Positions 43,431 through 56,054 of a DNA stretch of 64,000 bases are shown here, piece after piece. The stretch is from Merluccius polli. Taxonomy: Eukaryota > Chordata > Actinopteri > Gadiformes > Merlucciidae. The stretch spans positions 35,001 through 99,000 of the forward strand of contig JAOPHQ010000902.1 of NCBI GenBank assembly GCA_030340625.1, written 5' to 3'. The stretch's first letter is position 1, and each line of letters starts with the position of its first letter. Both the position numbers and the translations under genes were made by a program. The notes under the pieces were generated by a model. The model was not told where the DNA came from. It was given only the letters and a program-made list of their open reading frames with translations, and ran no database searches.

Positions 43431-44393
43431 TACTTCCTAGTCTAGGAACTAGGAAGGTAACCAGGACCAGGTTTGCCATTGTGAGCCAGGTCATAGCAGT
43501 GTTGGCTCTGGTTATCCCCAGATCACGACAGTGTGCTTCATACCAAATAACCAGCCAGTAATATTGTGGAGGAATTCAATGTGAATTCATGTGATCAAGT
43601 TCCCAAATCACATTATTCCAAGCGGCCATCTGGGTACTTCTTGACCAGAAATCGGATAATAACCAAGCAACCAGTTGTCATTATTCGGATTCGAAAAGCA
43701 CGAAGATGGCGGCTTGGAATTTGCGTGACCTGTGTAACCTTCATACTGTCCCTGTAATATTTGGAGATTGACCAAATGAACACACACACACGCACACACA
43801 CTTACATAATAATCATAAGCACGTGCAAGCATGCACACACACGCACACGCACACGAGCCCATGGGTGCCGTAATGTGAGTGTCTGATCTAATGTATTGAT
43901 CAGTGGTTTTAAGCGGCACTGGGTCCCAGGGGACAAAGCCATCACATTAAAGACAACATTAGAGCTTATCAGCAGGGGGCCAAACCCAAGGTGACCTTCA
44001 CTTTACTTCCGCTTGGCCCTGGCCCCTCCAATTAGCGGGATGGCCTGGAAGATAAGCATCTATTGCAGCAGTACAAAGTGTGTCTACTAATGTGTGTGTG
44101 TGTGTGTGCGTCTGTTGCACCCACATGCGTTGTGTGCCAGTGCTTGTCTTGTCATGCGCATGCTGAGTGGTTTGTCGGTATTGAATTTGTGCGAGCGTGC
44201 TATCGTTCGATTCCCACTGGTGCCACCTAATCTACGAATGTATGCAGTGACGGTATTGCAAGAGGCGTCAAAGGAAAAGCGTCTGCCGCATACAGCTGGT
44301 GGATGCTTGTATACACACGCGTCACTCTCATTAGCGCGTGTGTGTTTTGTGTCTTGTCTTGTAAGAGAGTGTGTGCCAGCTACACTTTCCTTT

Positions 44394-44419
44394 GGGGGGG
44401 GGGGGGGGGGGGGGGGGGG
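44394..44419. repeat. Poly(G) tract, 26 nt
   Basis: Uninterrupted G run. Confidence 0.95.
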
Positions 44420-44552
44420 AATGACCCGATATCCAGTACTGAGTAGGACCGTGCTGCCCTTCCTCGGCAGTAGGGCAAACCAGCCATATGTTCCCCATAT
44501 TAACAGTTCTGCCTTCGTAACTCGCAACTCACCCCTGCAAAACAGCCACGTG

Positions 44553-44597
44553 CCCCCCCCCCCCCCCCGACACAGGGGGGGGGGGGGGGGGGGGGGG
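44553..44597. repeat. Inverted homopolymer: C16, six bases, G23
   Basis: C16 at 44553-44568, spacer GACACA, G23 at 44575-44597. The two runs can pair into a pure G-C hairpin on either strand. Confidence 0.95.
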
Positions 44598-45994
44598 CAG
44601 AGCGCTATCGGTACACCACAATGCTATTTTCACCAAGGAGCTCCCAGCAGCTGCCATCCACCTCATCCCATCCACAGTAAAAAAATACATAAATAAAAAT
44701 AAATGTTGCTGTGTCCCCCATGAATCTGTGCAATGATAGCCGGCACGACGAAAGAAAAGAAAAAAGAAAAGAACGAGAGAGGAGAAGACACCATCATGGC
44801 ATGGCAATAAAAACAATTGTCCTTTCATTTATCATCACATCTCCAGTGAATCACCCCCCGGTCAGCCGGCTGATGAAAGGAAATAAAGAGACAAGGGAAT
44901 CTCTCTCTCTCTCTCTCTCCCTCCCTATCCTCCTTGACCCTGTGCTATGGGAGGAGTTTTCGGGTCCTCTCCACTATATAATCCTTGGCTGGGCAGAAAT
45001 GGATCCAGAGGTCAGGAGGTACCAAGGTTTCAGCATCACGGCGGTGATAAAGTGGCTTCTGTAAGTGCCTGCAGTGTATTAGGTCGCTGCTGCTGGTGGG
45101 GGTGGTGGTGGTGGTGGTGGTGGGTGGACCAGGGTGGAGGTGGCGTGGTAGTTATGACGGTGGGTGGTCATCGGGACAGTGTTCTTTTTTTTTAGAAAGT
45201 TGATTCATTTTGTCAGGTCTACAGAGTACAATATATCAGCTAATTTAATGTGCCATAATAATGTCGATAATGATGCCAAAGGAGATAACGTTTGTTGCTG
45301 AGCTGAATGACTTCACATTTTGCGTGATCTTTGTAATAGGGAAACCACACAGCTAAACATGAAAATGTCATATTTAACGTCAATTATTATGGTGAGGACC
45401 ATCTGTTGTTTACATTTACACAATCACTGAGACCTTATGGTCAGGTTTAGAGAACCACACGACACATTTTGGCCGAACGCGGTTCTCCAAAACATTTTTA
45501 AAACGAGATTGATCGCTATAGCCTCCATCTTTCCACTGACACCAAGTAGGGCATTTGTTTACCTGTGGTTGCTCAGAGGTACACCACAGCTGGTTTCATT
45601 AGTCCAATCAGTCAACGCTGATGTCCTTTATGGGGGGACAGGACGGCGCTTTTTAACGCGGTTGAAGACGGGAACCAAAACATGCCCTAATCTAGCCTAT
45701 AGTTACGGCCATTTCCTGGAATAACGACAGAATCACAGTATTCCTGCCCGTCCGAGCTCCAGCATTACGCCCGAGGTAGTCTGTCCGCGAGAATTGAACT
45801 CACGGCACGTGCGGCACGACTGAAATCCTAACACATCTCTCTGCACACCCCATTATCCTTTCCTTCCTGCAAATCCATTTGTTTACTCGGCCCCTCTACG
45901 TCGGGCTGAGGCCGCGGCTAGCCACACTATCTGTAGCTATTAAGACAGTGGTGCTAAATAATTATTCATTTTTATTATGTATTGATATTTCCCT

Positions 45995-46017
45995 CCCCCC
46001 CCCCCCCCCCCCCCCCC
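45995..46017. repeat. Poly(C) tract, 23 nt
   Basis: Uninterrupted C run. Confidence 0.95.
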
Positions 46018-47369
46018 ACACTTCTCCTGTTCTTATTTTATATAAGGTGGCCACGGTAATAATGTCCTCGCTACCCCAAGTGCATGAAGATTGATTAGCT
46101 GTCCATAGTGTAGTTATATAATCTATCACGCCTTATGACCTGGCGGCTAGAATATGGCATTACGGCCTATTAGAATGACCGAGAATCGTCGAGTATTGGC
46201 CCGGACCATAATGTGCTTCACTCTCTGGTCAAAGTCACATGCATTTTCTCTCTTGTGCTGAAACCTCCCTGGAACAGAACTATAAGTGAACATTTTGATG
46301 GGATGTGCGGTGCCTATTTTTGTCTGGACCGGCAGGCCAGCCCGATATCCCCAATGTGACTGAGTGACTGAGTGACAGAGTTGCACCGGCGGTGGGAGTG
46401 AGCGATGGCGTGCTTATTGTTGTTTCCCCATTGGGCGGGCAACAGCCTGTGCAAACACTTACTGGCTGCATCTGATTGGCCAAACGCTCAGTTGTTGGCT
46501 GTCTGCTTTCGGATTTCAAACCGGACATTTAGCGGCTAAATAGTACACTAAAATGTGTTTCTGAAAACCTTTTAGGCGAGAAATAAGCCATGCAGTTGCT
46601 GAATCTATCTTCATATTAGATCGACAACGGTTAGTTTAAACATTTTCCAGGAGTTTTCAGAGGCGGCGAGTATCGCCGGACGCCCCGGATTTGCACAAAG
46701 TAGACGAGACCTCAACATCATGCCAATGAGGAGCACGCCAACACGATGCCCAATCTCTCCAAACTCAACCCCACGCTACCATGAATGCATTGCAGGGCTG
46801 CTCACATACACAATGAATGGCATCCGTGGAAATGACGAATCCTGTGGACACGTATACCGTGGGCGTTTACAAGTGCTCTGTTTATTAACTGCCACTCATA
46901 ATCGAGCGCTAAGGACGGATTTGCGGTCCAGCCGCATACTGGACCGCGTTTTTCCCTGGTCTTGTTTTGTTTGAAAAGGGTGCGCTTTGCTCTTTTCTCT
47001 TTGCATGCTATGTTAACGTGTCTAGCCTATCGCAACCTGAAATGTAGTACATAGGGCCCATTAGGTTTTATAACACCCATATTAACTTAGCTTGGCCCAC
47101 ACAAACCCCTGACGGTCACCCTCTGTTCTAAAGTTAAAACTGTCAAGAGACATGGCAGCGAATGGGCCATAATACGCTACATTAGGCTAACCAGAGCATG
47201 GCACTGCCCCAGCCCATTATGATGTGACTAAAACATATAGCAGAGGTTTAGCATATCCTGTCGGTCCATGACTATATCAATACTTGGCTGGCATTTTGGT
47301 TTGTCTTCGCTGGCTTTTTGTTTTGTTTTGTTCACCTCCGCCGTTGCCGGGCACTAAGTGGATTCAAGA

Positions 47370-47624
47370 AGTTAGGATTGCCGCAGATTGCATTACAATG
47401 CTATGGGCCATGGGTCCCGTGGCGTACAACGACGCTGTGATGAAGTGCCCTGACCCCCGTATTTTCACCGTCTCCCGCTCGGAAAGAGACACACCGAAGT
47501 ACTGTTTTTGGAGGTCGTTTGTCAGCGCTGAGCTTTATATCACTCCATCTTGGCAGCGGCTTGTCACTGTTCAAATCTCGGTGATGGGTCAAAATTACTG
47601 ATGTGATTTCCCTTTAAAAAAAGA
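47370..47624. mobile_element. Possible half of a TTAA-type MITE
   Basis: The right part ends CGGTGATGGGTCAAAATTAC and GATTTCCCTTTAAA, in the style of TTAA-targeting fish MITEs. No matching left end was found. Low confidence. Confidence 0.25.
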
Positions 47625-48245
47625 CAACTAACCTGTTTTATAATGAGCTTGGCAGGAAGCTCAGCGGTTGGATATTTAGGTGACGTGTGAGGCTCAAACA
47701 CACACAAAACTAACCACACCGATGATCATTTGTTTCCATCATTTCGCAATGTTTCGGAGGACAACAGGTTGCTTGAAGGGCTCTCAAGTGCGTTTTCCAG
47801 TCCACAACACACGTGTCCCTGATATTTATGACAGCGTGTGTGGTGTCTGGGCTTGACATGTGAAGGCCACTGTGATGTATCTCAGGTCCTGGAGGGAAGC
47901 AACACATGACAGCCTTCCTGGAGCCAAGCAATTGAATTAATGAGCTTCTGCGTATCTGGGAGTGCTTGTGAAAAACTGCGAGTGGGTGCGGGTGTGTGTA
48001 CACGTGGGAGGGCATGTGTGTGTGTGTGTGTGTGTTTGTTTGTGTGTGTATGTGCACATGGGAGCACGTGTATGTGTATGGGTTTGAGTGACGGCTTCAA
48101 AGTGATAACTGTGTGATGGGGAAGAGGGATGGGGGGAGAGGCTGCCCCCCCCCCCCCCCCCACACCAGGGTGCATGGGTCAAGGCAGGGGTCAGATTGGT
48201 GGGTACATGTGGCTACAGATTGAGTGGACATGGTTAATGGCATGA

Positions 48246-48271
48246 GGGGGGGGGGGGGGGGGGGGGGGGGG
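48246..48271. repeat. Poly(G) tract, 26 nt
   Basis: Uninterrupted G run. Confidence 0.95.
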
Positions 48272-48380
48272 CAGGGCGTTGTAGGCGTCTGAGGAGCAGG
48301 GGTGGCGTTGTGGGTGCTAGGTTGAAAACTGGGGTTAAACACATCTCTGCTTTTAATGTGTTTTGTTGAACTCTGCCCCT

Positions 48381-48418
48381 CCCCCCCCCCCCCCCCCCCC
48401 GCCCCCCCCCCCCCGCCC
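48381..48418. repeat. Poly(C) tract with single G interruptions
   Basis: C20, G, C13, G, CCCC. Confidence 0.95.
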
Positions 48419-48965
48419 CACCCCACCACCCCTTCTCTACACATCACTTACCCCGAGGTCAGAATTCAACATGAATCTTGCCTTAAACTCTGCCTCGCTC
48501 TCTCTCTCTCTCGCTTGCTCTGAAAATAAACCAAAGCCTCATAAAAGTGGCCATTGCCAAACCGTAAGGAAAGGGGTGGGGGGGGGGGGGTCCCTGTGAC
48601 ACAAACAAACCGTAATGTGATGTGACACCCGGCCCATTCCCCCTCACACACTGACATGGGTTTTTGTTCTTACGAGGGCTAGATTACAGCCCCTGATGTG
48701 GCTAATTAAATTAAAGCAGCGGCTGCCAGTCTAGCTCTTTATGCTCCGTGAACAGCCATCTCAGCCATCACCGGAGGTGACAGACAAAAGTATGCTTTGT
48801 CACCGCTGCATGTGACCACTAGTGCGCACCGTGAGCGTTGTGAAAATATGGGCCACGATAGGAAATGAATGCACACACACGTGCGTACCACGTTGTCCAC
48901 AGCCCATGCTTGAGGATCAAGATGCCTATAGCTGCTATCTGCTCCTTAATGTAACAGAATTCACT

Positions 48966-49168
48966 GTGGGTCATTCTGGGTAAAAGCGTCCGATAAATGA
49001 CAAAATCGTACTAAAATGGAAATTGCTGTGAGTCAGCCGTTTATTAGTCTGACTAATCAGCACAAGCTCAGAGGTACAATGAGAGAAATCAGCTGGATGG
49101 TTGCAGTGCTGGGCAATACGGACAACATCTTTATCCCGATATAGGTAATTTAATATCTCGATAACGCC
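48966..49168 (+). repeat. SINE/LINE tail followed by hAT-like repeat fragment
   Basis: TTCTGGGTAAAAGCGTCCGA and TAAATGAC match the fish SINE/LINE tail. At 49108-49168 GTGCTGGGCAATACGG and TTATCCCGATATAGGTAATT match the fragment at 6880-6935. Confidence 0.5.
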
Positions 49169-50813
49169 CCATGGTTGCAAGTTTAAACGTGCCAGCACTC
49201 ACAAAACTGTTCCCCCCAAAAGGACCAAACTCAAAGTTCATTCAAACCCCTTTGTGTGAAATTGAAGTATAAGTATGCACATCGAGAGAGGAAACCGGAT
49301 CTCCCTTTGATTTCCTTCCCTTTGATCGCTCTTAGCTTACGCTTCCCATGATTCAAAGATAAATAATTAACTTGATCGCCGAACGGATGGGTCAATGAAT
49401 TTCAAAAACTTGGCAGACACAAGTTCCCCCTGGCCTCTCTCTCTCCCTCTCTGCCACAACATTTCCATCGAGCTATGAGGCGGCATGCCACTGCTTCCCC
49501 TGACAGTAGGAACCAATGGGAGTGTCACGCACGCATGCACACACGCACACGCGCACACACACTTGAAAGGACAGGACTTAGGAGGTAAGGATCCCGAGTC
49601 AATGTCTTCCTGGGAGAAATCCATGTACAGATGAAGCGAGGCTGGGAGAGTTCAACGTGTTGACCTAACCCTTGCTTTGCTCCGAGGCCCTTTCCCAATA
49701 GGCTAACGCAGAGGTCTTCTTCCTCACTCCTCCACCCCCCCCCCTCTATGTCGAGTTGTTTCTTGTAGGATGGGAGCGTTTCGCCCTGTGTGTCCTCAAT
49801 CCATCAAATTCAATCGCTTCTTATCCATTATAGTGCCGTGAAGGGAACTAGTGAAGGGAGTTCTTGAAGTCTAATCCAGAGACGTGCACAACAAGGCTAT
49901 GTCGCATATACACCACCAAAATAAACCCTGAACGAGTATGTTATCTTTCTTAATAGCTCAGATTGTATGATATCTCTGTAAATGTGGGTGGGAATGTGGA
50001 GAAAAAGGAGAGGAACGAAAAGGGAATACCAGAAACCATCTGGCTTATCGTGGCGACGGACGCCTTATCTAAGAACATTTTCGTTCTGAAAGACGAAAGT
50101 CATGCAATGCGATCATTGAAACTTTGCAAGAGAAAACATTTCGCAACTTGGGAAGGCTCCCGCGCGGCCCACAGAAAAAAAGCCCACAGAGGCTCATCGC
50201 AGTCCAGTCAAACCTGGGCCGCGCTACGCCATCGGAATCGCAACGCTTTCAACCTGAGCCGTGGGAATTTGACACCAATAAACGTGGAACGTGACACCGA
50301 GTCCACTTTAGCTGCACCGCCGGACTCCAGCGACGCATGACAAAGTGTGTCAGGGTATCTTATTTCAGTGTTGGGTTTCCCGATCAAAAGACATGTAATC
50401 GAAGCGCGTTCTTTAACGGGAAACCTTAAATGCGTACGGGGCCCTTTTTTGAGCTACAGTGGGATCCGTTTACATCGTTCACATGACATTTTATTTCCGA
50501 GCGATATGCCCGCTTCCGCATCGATATTGAACATTTCCAGGAATGCAGTTTCTCAGCCCTTTCCACGGAGCGAGAGTAAATCAAAATGACCGCACGGGTC
50601 AAGGCCTGAGCGAGGGAATTTAAATCTATAAGAAGCTTAAGGTATCGCTTGTGATGTCCACAGCGGAGATCTTTCTCATCAAGGCAGCGCCGACAGCAAA
50701 CATCTGCCCACGCCAAAACCAAGGGGGGGACAGGACTAAGCTCCGCGCTTCATGGGTTCACATGCACAGGATGGACACACACTACACGGACACACACGCA
50801 CATGCATGCATTG

Positions 50814-50844
<31 letters not shown>

Positions 50845-53204
50845 TTCATTGACACAAACACACACACACACACATGCATTGACACAAACACACACACACG
50901 TATGTATTGACACACACAGGAAGCAGACATATTTGGACTTCCACTTCTGTCTGCAAAACCCATGTCGCACAATTTCACATCCAGCTTTATTGCAGATGTT
51001 TCCTAGCGCTAGGAGCTTGCACGTCAGTCCATCGATTACAGCAACAGTCCGGGGTCCCTATACCGACCGTACATACTGAACGCGGACGGTATAAAACGCC
51101 TTATCTTCCAGTGTTCGCAAATCAATTGCTCCCGGTGACCATTTCAGCAATCACCCTTTTCTCCCCACCCTAGCCCTGTGCCACCATGCGTATCTATGGA
51201 TATGTATGCATGGCAACCGTTGCCTGGAGCTACCGAAGCTAAGAATAACCTGATTTGGCGCAGGAGCCAAAGGAACAAAAAAAAAAAAAAACATTCACAG
51301 GAAACCTTCGCCTTTCAAGTTAATGACTTTCCCTTTGTGGTAAAAGTTGATTTAGATGAAAAGCAACGCTTGAAATTTGCATAATGATTCATTTAGCAAT
51401 TAATACAATAACAATGGTGCAGGGGATCAATCACTGCTAATTACAGCATCGTGAATTAAGTTGTCATGTAATGTTTTATCTTAACAGTGCGGTTTATGCA
51501 AAGTTGACCTGACTAAAAAATGAGCTGCATGAAGCTGAAAGGGCACAAGGACACCGTTTGAGTTGATTATGAAAATGTTGAACTTTACCACCGCAGCCGC
51601 CTTACTATTAGGCCTACGATGACGTGCGACTGTGCTAGGAGCTGCGCTAGCCACTATGGCTACTAATAAGTGTAGGCTAGACAATGCGGGCCACGTAAAA
51701 GCATGTAACCTAATTCAACATGACTTGTGTTTGTGGTGAAGCCTTTTAGTTGTTCAGTCGATACAAGGCTCATCTCTGCGGCAGATCTGAGGACGGGTAT
51801 CAACGGTGCTGTGTTTATGACATTGTGCAAGCAAACGGAAAGTCTAGTCACTCACTCACTCGGTTTCGCGACAACAAAATAACGTCCGATTCCAGGCGCA
51901 CACGTGACATATTGATTAATTCCTCAAGGACGAATGGGTTTGCGTTCAACACCTCTGCCATCCCAGCACTTTTACACAACAGACCAGGGAGAGCACATGT
52001 TAACAGCGCTCAGCCAGATATCCATGACCAGATATGAAGCCGTACAGCGACGACACACAAGAAGCCAACGGAGAACAGCAGACGGTAAATTAATTTCTCC
52101 ATCGTGGCGAGAGGAGACCAGAGATGCACACAGAGGAGAGGAAACCCCCGTGGAAGCAACGTCCAGAGAAGACGCCACTGCTTTTGGGAGAGAGAAAAAT
52201 AGCCTCGCCGAGTCGAAACCTAACAAGGGACACGACAGGCAGCGGTCGTAAAAACTGAAACATTTGCACGACTCCTCCAATTACGAGCTACCCCCCGGTG
52301 ATTCAGGGCGCGATAGTTGATAACTCACGAGGAGGTAGGCCCGCACATAAACCTGCTTGACTTTGTGATTGTCTCGTCCAATTATCAGACCCCATCAATC
52401 TAGCCATCGTCTCCCTCCGCTTATCACGACGAGGGTCTCGGGGTCGGGGGGAGGGCTGTAGACTATGGCAGTAATTCTCCACCGGTCTAGCCTTAGGACC
52501 CACATGTGTCATTAGTCATTTAGTCACCGCCCAAGGATAAAAAATGTATTCACCAATATTGCAGTAATCAACAATGCCGTCGTGTACTGTAAAAAACATT
52601 GAGCGAACAAAAAGCTGCAACAATTGGGGCTGAAGCCAATGAAATAGTAAGCCAGCGACACATGAATTACATGTAACATGTTTCAATGGCAACAATAGTT
52701 AATTCATGGGGCTTCTTTCTAAAGATTATGGTTTGACATATGCTGAACATGCCCTTACGCTACCCTACTTATGTGTCGACTCGTGACCCACCGGTTGACA
52801 ATCACTGGCCTATGGCATCTTACTCCCGCCACCACCGCCGCCCCACCCCGCCATAGCAACTGTGTGCCTGTGTCCCAACGTAATCAGAAATACACATCGA
52901 ACCAAGGACATACCTTGCCCTAGAATTGGTGTGTGGTGCAGTCATATAGACGGCCTATAAACCCGTGCACAAACACCTGGTCAGGTAGCGTGCGTGTGGA
53001 TATGTGTGTGTGAGTGTGTGTGTGTGTGTGTGTGTTGCGGGTGTGCAGAATGTCAACGGGGTCATGGGACAGTTTAACGCGTTAACGCCTCCAGTCGTTT
53101 AGATCATGACAGATTTTATGGGCCCCCTGAGATAAGCTGTGGATGATTGATACGGCTGAGTCATGCTAACCACACAGAAAGCCCTTTATTATCGTCTCAG
53201 ATGG
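49169..53204. other. Intronic DNA, no gene recognised
   Basis: Mostly non-repetitive, with (AC)n at 50780-50905 and (TG)n near 53008-53035. Several ORFs of 100-140 codons show no family I know and no splice or codon pattern that supports a gene. Confidence 0.45.
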
Positions 53205-53318
53205 ATAGAGATAGAGAGATAGATAGATAGATAGATATATAGATAGATAGTTAGATATAGAGAGAGATAAATAGATAGATAGATAGATAGATATAGAGAG
53301 AGATAAATATATAGATAT

Positions 53319-53359
<41 letters not shown>

Positions 53360-53435
53360 GAAAGATACATAGATATAGAGAGAGATAAATAGATAGATAG
53401 ATATAGAGAGATAGATTGATATAGAGAGCTACTGG

Positions 53436-53489
<54 letters not shown>

Positions 53490-53531
53490 TAGAGAGAGAT
53501 AAATATATATATAGATAGATAGATAGATAGT

Positions 53532-53571
<40 letters not shown>

Positions 53572-53645
53572 AAGATACATAGATATAGAGAGAGATAAAT
53601 AGATAGATAGATATAGAGAGATAGATTGATATAGAGAGCTACTGG

Positions 53646-53678
<33 letters not shown>
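53205..53678. repeat. (GATA)n satellite with a 210-bp higher-order repeat
   Basis: GATA arrays mixed with TAGAGAGAGATAAATA units. The block containing GATTGATATAGAGAGCTACT occurs at about 53414 and again 210 bp later, each followed by GGTAGATAGATA. The Tyr/Leu/Ser-rich ORFs on the minus strand are repeat products. Confidence 0.95.
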
Positions 53679-53941
53679 GCGGCCAGACAGACAGATAAAT
53701 ATGAAATAGCTAGACAGAGTTGACTGTAAAACCATTTTATTTTACTTACAACATAATAAAACAAGTACAGTACATTGTGCACAGTACAGTGTGTTTCTCT
53801 GTTAGGGTATATATTAAAAAATAATGTGTAACGTGAATAAAATGAGTAAAATGTAAAACATCGTAGATGAAATGTTGAACACACATTTCAATGTTGTGGT
53901 TCCACAATGTACACAAACACATAGGGGGGCACACACTCACA

Positions 53942-53947
<6 letters not shown>

Positions 53948-54018
<71 letters not shown>
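53948..54018. repeat. (AC)35 microsatellite
   Basis: Perfect dinucleotide array. Confidence 0.97.
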
Positions 54019-54020
<2 letters not shown>

Positions 54021-54507
54021 CTGGCAGGTGCTCAGTGAGGCCTGCAGTGATCCATGGCTTCAGCTAAATGCCACAGCAGCCCGCGTGGAGAGAGAGGGGA
54101 ACCCTCTGGGATGCCTGACCAGCCAACCAACCAACCAACCAACCGAATATTACAACCAGAAGATTACAATACAAGGAGGACAAACTCGAGGGAAATGGAA
54201 GTTTGTGATGTAGTTTAAATGAACAAAAAAGACGGACAAAAAAAACGGAAACACTGACAGGAAATCGCCCAAAGCCCTGATGAGTAAGTGTAAGTATATG
54301 TGTAACGCTGTAACGGATGATTAATGGTAGCCAGAGAGATGTTCACAGGTGAACATGAATGCAGAAATAGCGCACATTCATTTTCATCCCACGTCCGCGA
54401 CCACACGTCCTCCTGACAATGTTTTACAAAAATACACACGAAAGTGAGATAACATTTTTGTCCTTTTACCATCTGTCCCTTCTTTACCACCTCATTCTCC
54501 CCGCACA

Positions 54508-54544
<37 letters not shown>

Positions 54545-54736
54545 AACAACTCTCTTGTTGGTGTGTCTTTGCACCGACAGCAGTCGTGATGACACCATAT
54601 GGCTGGCTATATATACCTATATATCAGGGATTTAGATGAAGGACTTATGAATGACCGTGGACGGTGGCTCACAAACACCCCCCCCCCCCCACCCCCCTCC
54701 CATCTCATCTCTCTCCCACCCTCCAGTCCCGGGGCA

Positions 54737-54756
54737 GGGGGGGGGGGGGGGGGGGG
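54737..54756. repeat. Poly(G) tract, 20 nt
   Basis: Uninterrupted G run preceded by GGGGCA. Confidence 0.95.
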
Positions 54757-55069
54757 CAGGTGGGAGAGGCAGCCAGTCCTGGGGGTGTGGTAGAGGCAGG
54801 GGTCTCACTGCATGCTAACCGCTATCGCTAGCCCTGTGTTCTTCGTGAGGGATCTGACCCCCCCCCCCTGTACACCCCACTTGTTTTCTCTCTCTCTCTC
54901 TCTCTCTCTGTCTCTTGCCCTTGTACCCTTGCTCGCCCATCTGGGAGCGCCAATTAGGGAGTTGCCAGACCAAAGCAGCGGCGGCGACGGCCAAAAATGC
55001 CTCCTTTCCCTCCCATTTACCTCCCTGACGGGGAGAGGAAAGCCAGCCCAATGAGCACCTCTAAGGGCA

Positions 55070-55070
<1 letters not shown>

Positions 55071-55130
<60 letters not shown>
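55071..55130. repeat. (AC)30 microsatellite
   Basis: Perfect dinucleotide array. Confidence 0.97.
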
Positions 55131-55137
<7 letters not shown>

Positions 55138-55214
55138 ATACACCTACCAGTCCTTCCCTGCAGAAATTGGACTCTTATAGCCTTAAATAGGAAACGAAAA
55201 TGAGCAAAATGGGG

Positions 55215-55260
<46 letters not shown>

Positions 55261-55775
55261 ATAGAGATATCTAGTATAAATTCATTTTTTTTCTTGCCAT
55301 GCTCATAATAGAGAGCAAGAGTGAAAGAAGGGGTACTTGTGGCGATGCGGTGTGTATAATAAATAACTGCGGAAAAATAAAATAAGACCATTTCAGATAT
55401 TTCTCCAATGTTGCGATAGTGTGATTAGACTTGCTACTGGTCCCTCGCTACGTAACCTCAACATATTATGAATGGCCAGCAACTCCGGTAAATGCAGGCA
55501 TCGGCAACTTCTGTGAAAGGTCCTAAATCTCGTTGTATATCATTTCCCTGGCATTAGGTAATAAAAGAGAAAGATTGTTGACAAGTCGTATCGATGCGTC
55601 TTCCGCCTACTCGGCCGGGTGCAGAGCCCCGCTATGCAGACATGTTGCATTTGATCACTATATAATTACAACTGGCAAAGAAGAAATAAGACGGCTTCTG
55701 TGATTTGAAAATTGCACCTCATCACATTGCGATTGCCACATAAAAAAAACAACAACCCAGAATAATTTGCTTGCT

Positions 55776-55817
<42 letters not shown>

Positions 55818-56009
55818 CATATGTGTATGCCTTCATCTGTGTATGTGTGTGTGTGTGTAGCTAGGGTACCATATCCTAGCTATCTTTGTGGTATACGAGG
55901 AATGGGTTAACCTAGCAATTATTAGAGTGCTTGAAACTTGTTCTATTGACATCCTTACTGTACCGACAGCAATATATTGTTCCACTTTCTTCTGACAAAT
56001 GTACTTATT

Positions 56010-56054
56010 GTAAGTTGCTTTGGATAAAAGTGTCTGCTAAATGCCCTAAATGTA
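56010..56054 (+). repeat. SINE/LINE 3' tail
   Basis: TAAGTTGCTTTGGATAAAAG, GTCTGCTAAATG and a TAAATG repeat: the classic fish SINE/LINE tail. No tRNA-like head is evident upstream. Confidence 0.6.

Larger units (their letters stand above)
43431..47329. other. Intronic DNA with homopolymers, no gene recognised
   Basis: Contains poly(G) 44394-44419, the C16/G23 inverted pair 44553-44597, (GGT)n 45100-45125 and poly(C) 45995-46017. Nothing else recognised. Confidence 0.5.
47640..48965. other. Intronic DNA with G/C homopolymers
   Basis: (TG)n at about 48015-48050, C17 at 48145-48161, G26 at 48246-48271, C20 at 48381-48400 followed by further C runs, and G at 48578-48591. No gene. Confidence 0.55.
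54019..56009. other. Intronic DNA with CT, AC, GA arrays
   Basis: (CT)n 54511-54542 and 54889-54909, G20 at 54737-54756, (AC)n 55071-55130, (GA)n 55220-55257, (TG)n 55780-55811, and an AACC tetranucleotide at 54122-54142. No gene. Confidence 0.55.

Noticed and set aside
53205..53678. CRISPR array
   Set aside because: Contiguous tetranucleotide repeats without unique spacers, in a eukaryotic sequence; no other spaced direct repeats were found.
53166..53735. 189-codon ORF of repeated Tyr-Leu-Ser-Ile
   Set aside because: Translation of the GATA satellite on the minus strand.
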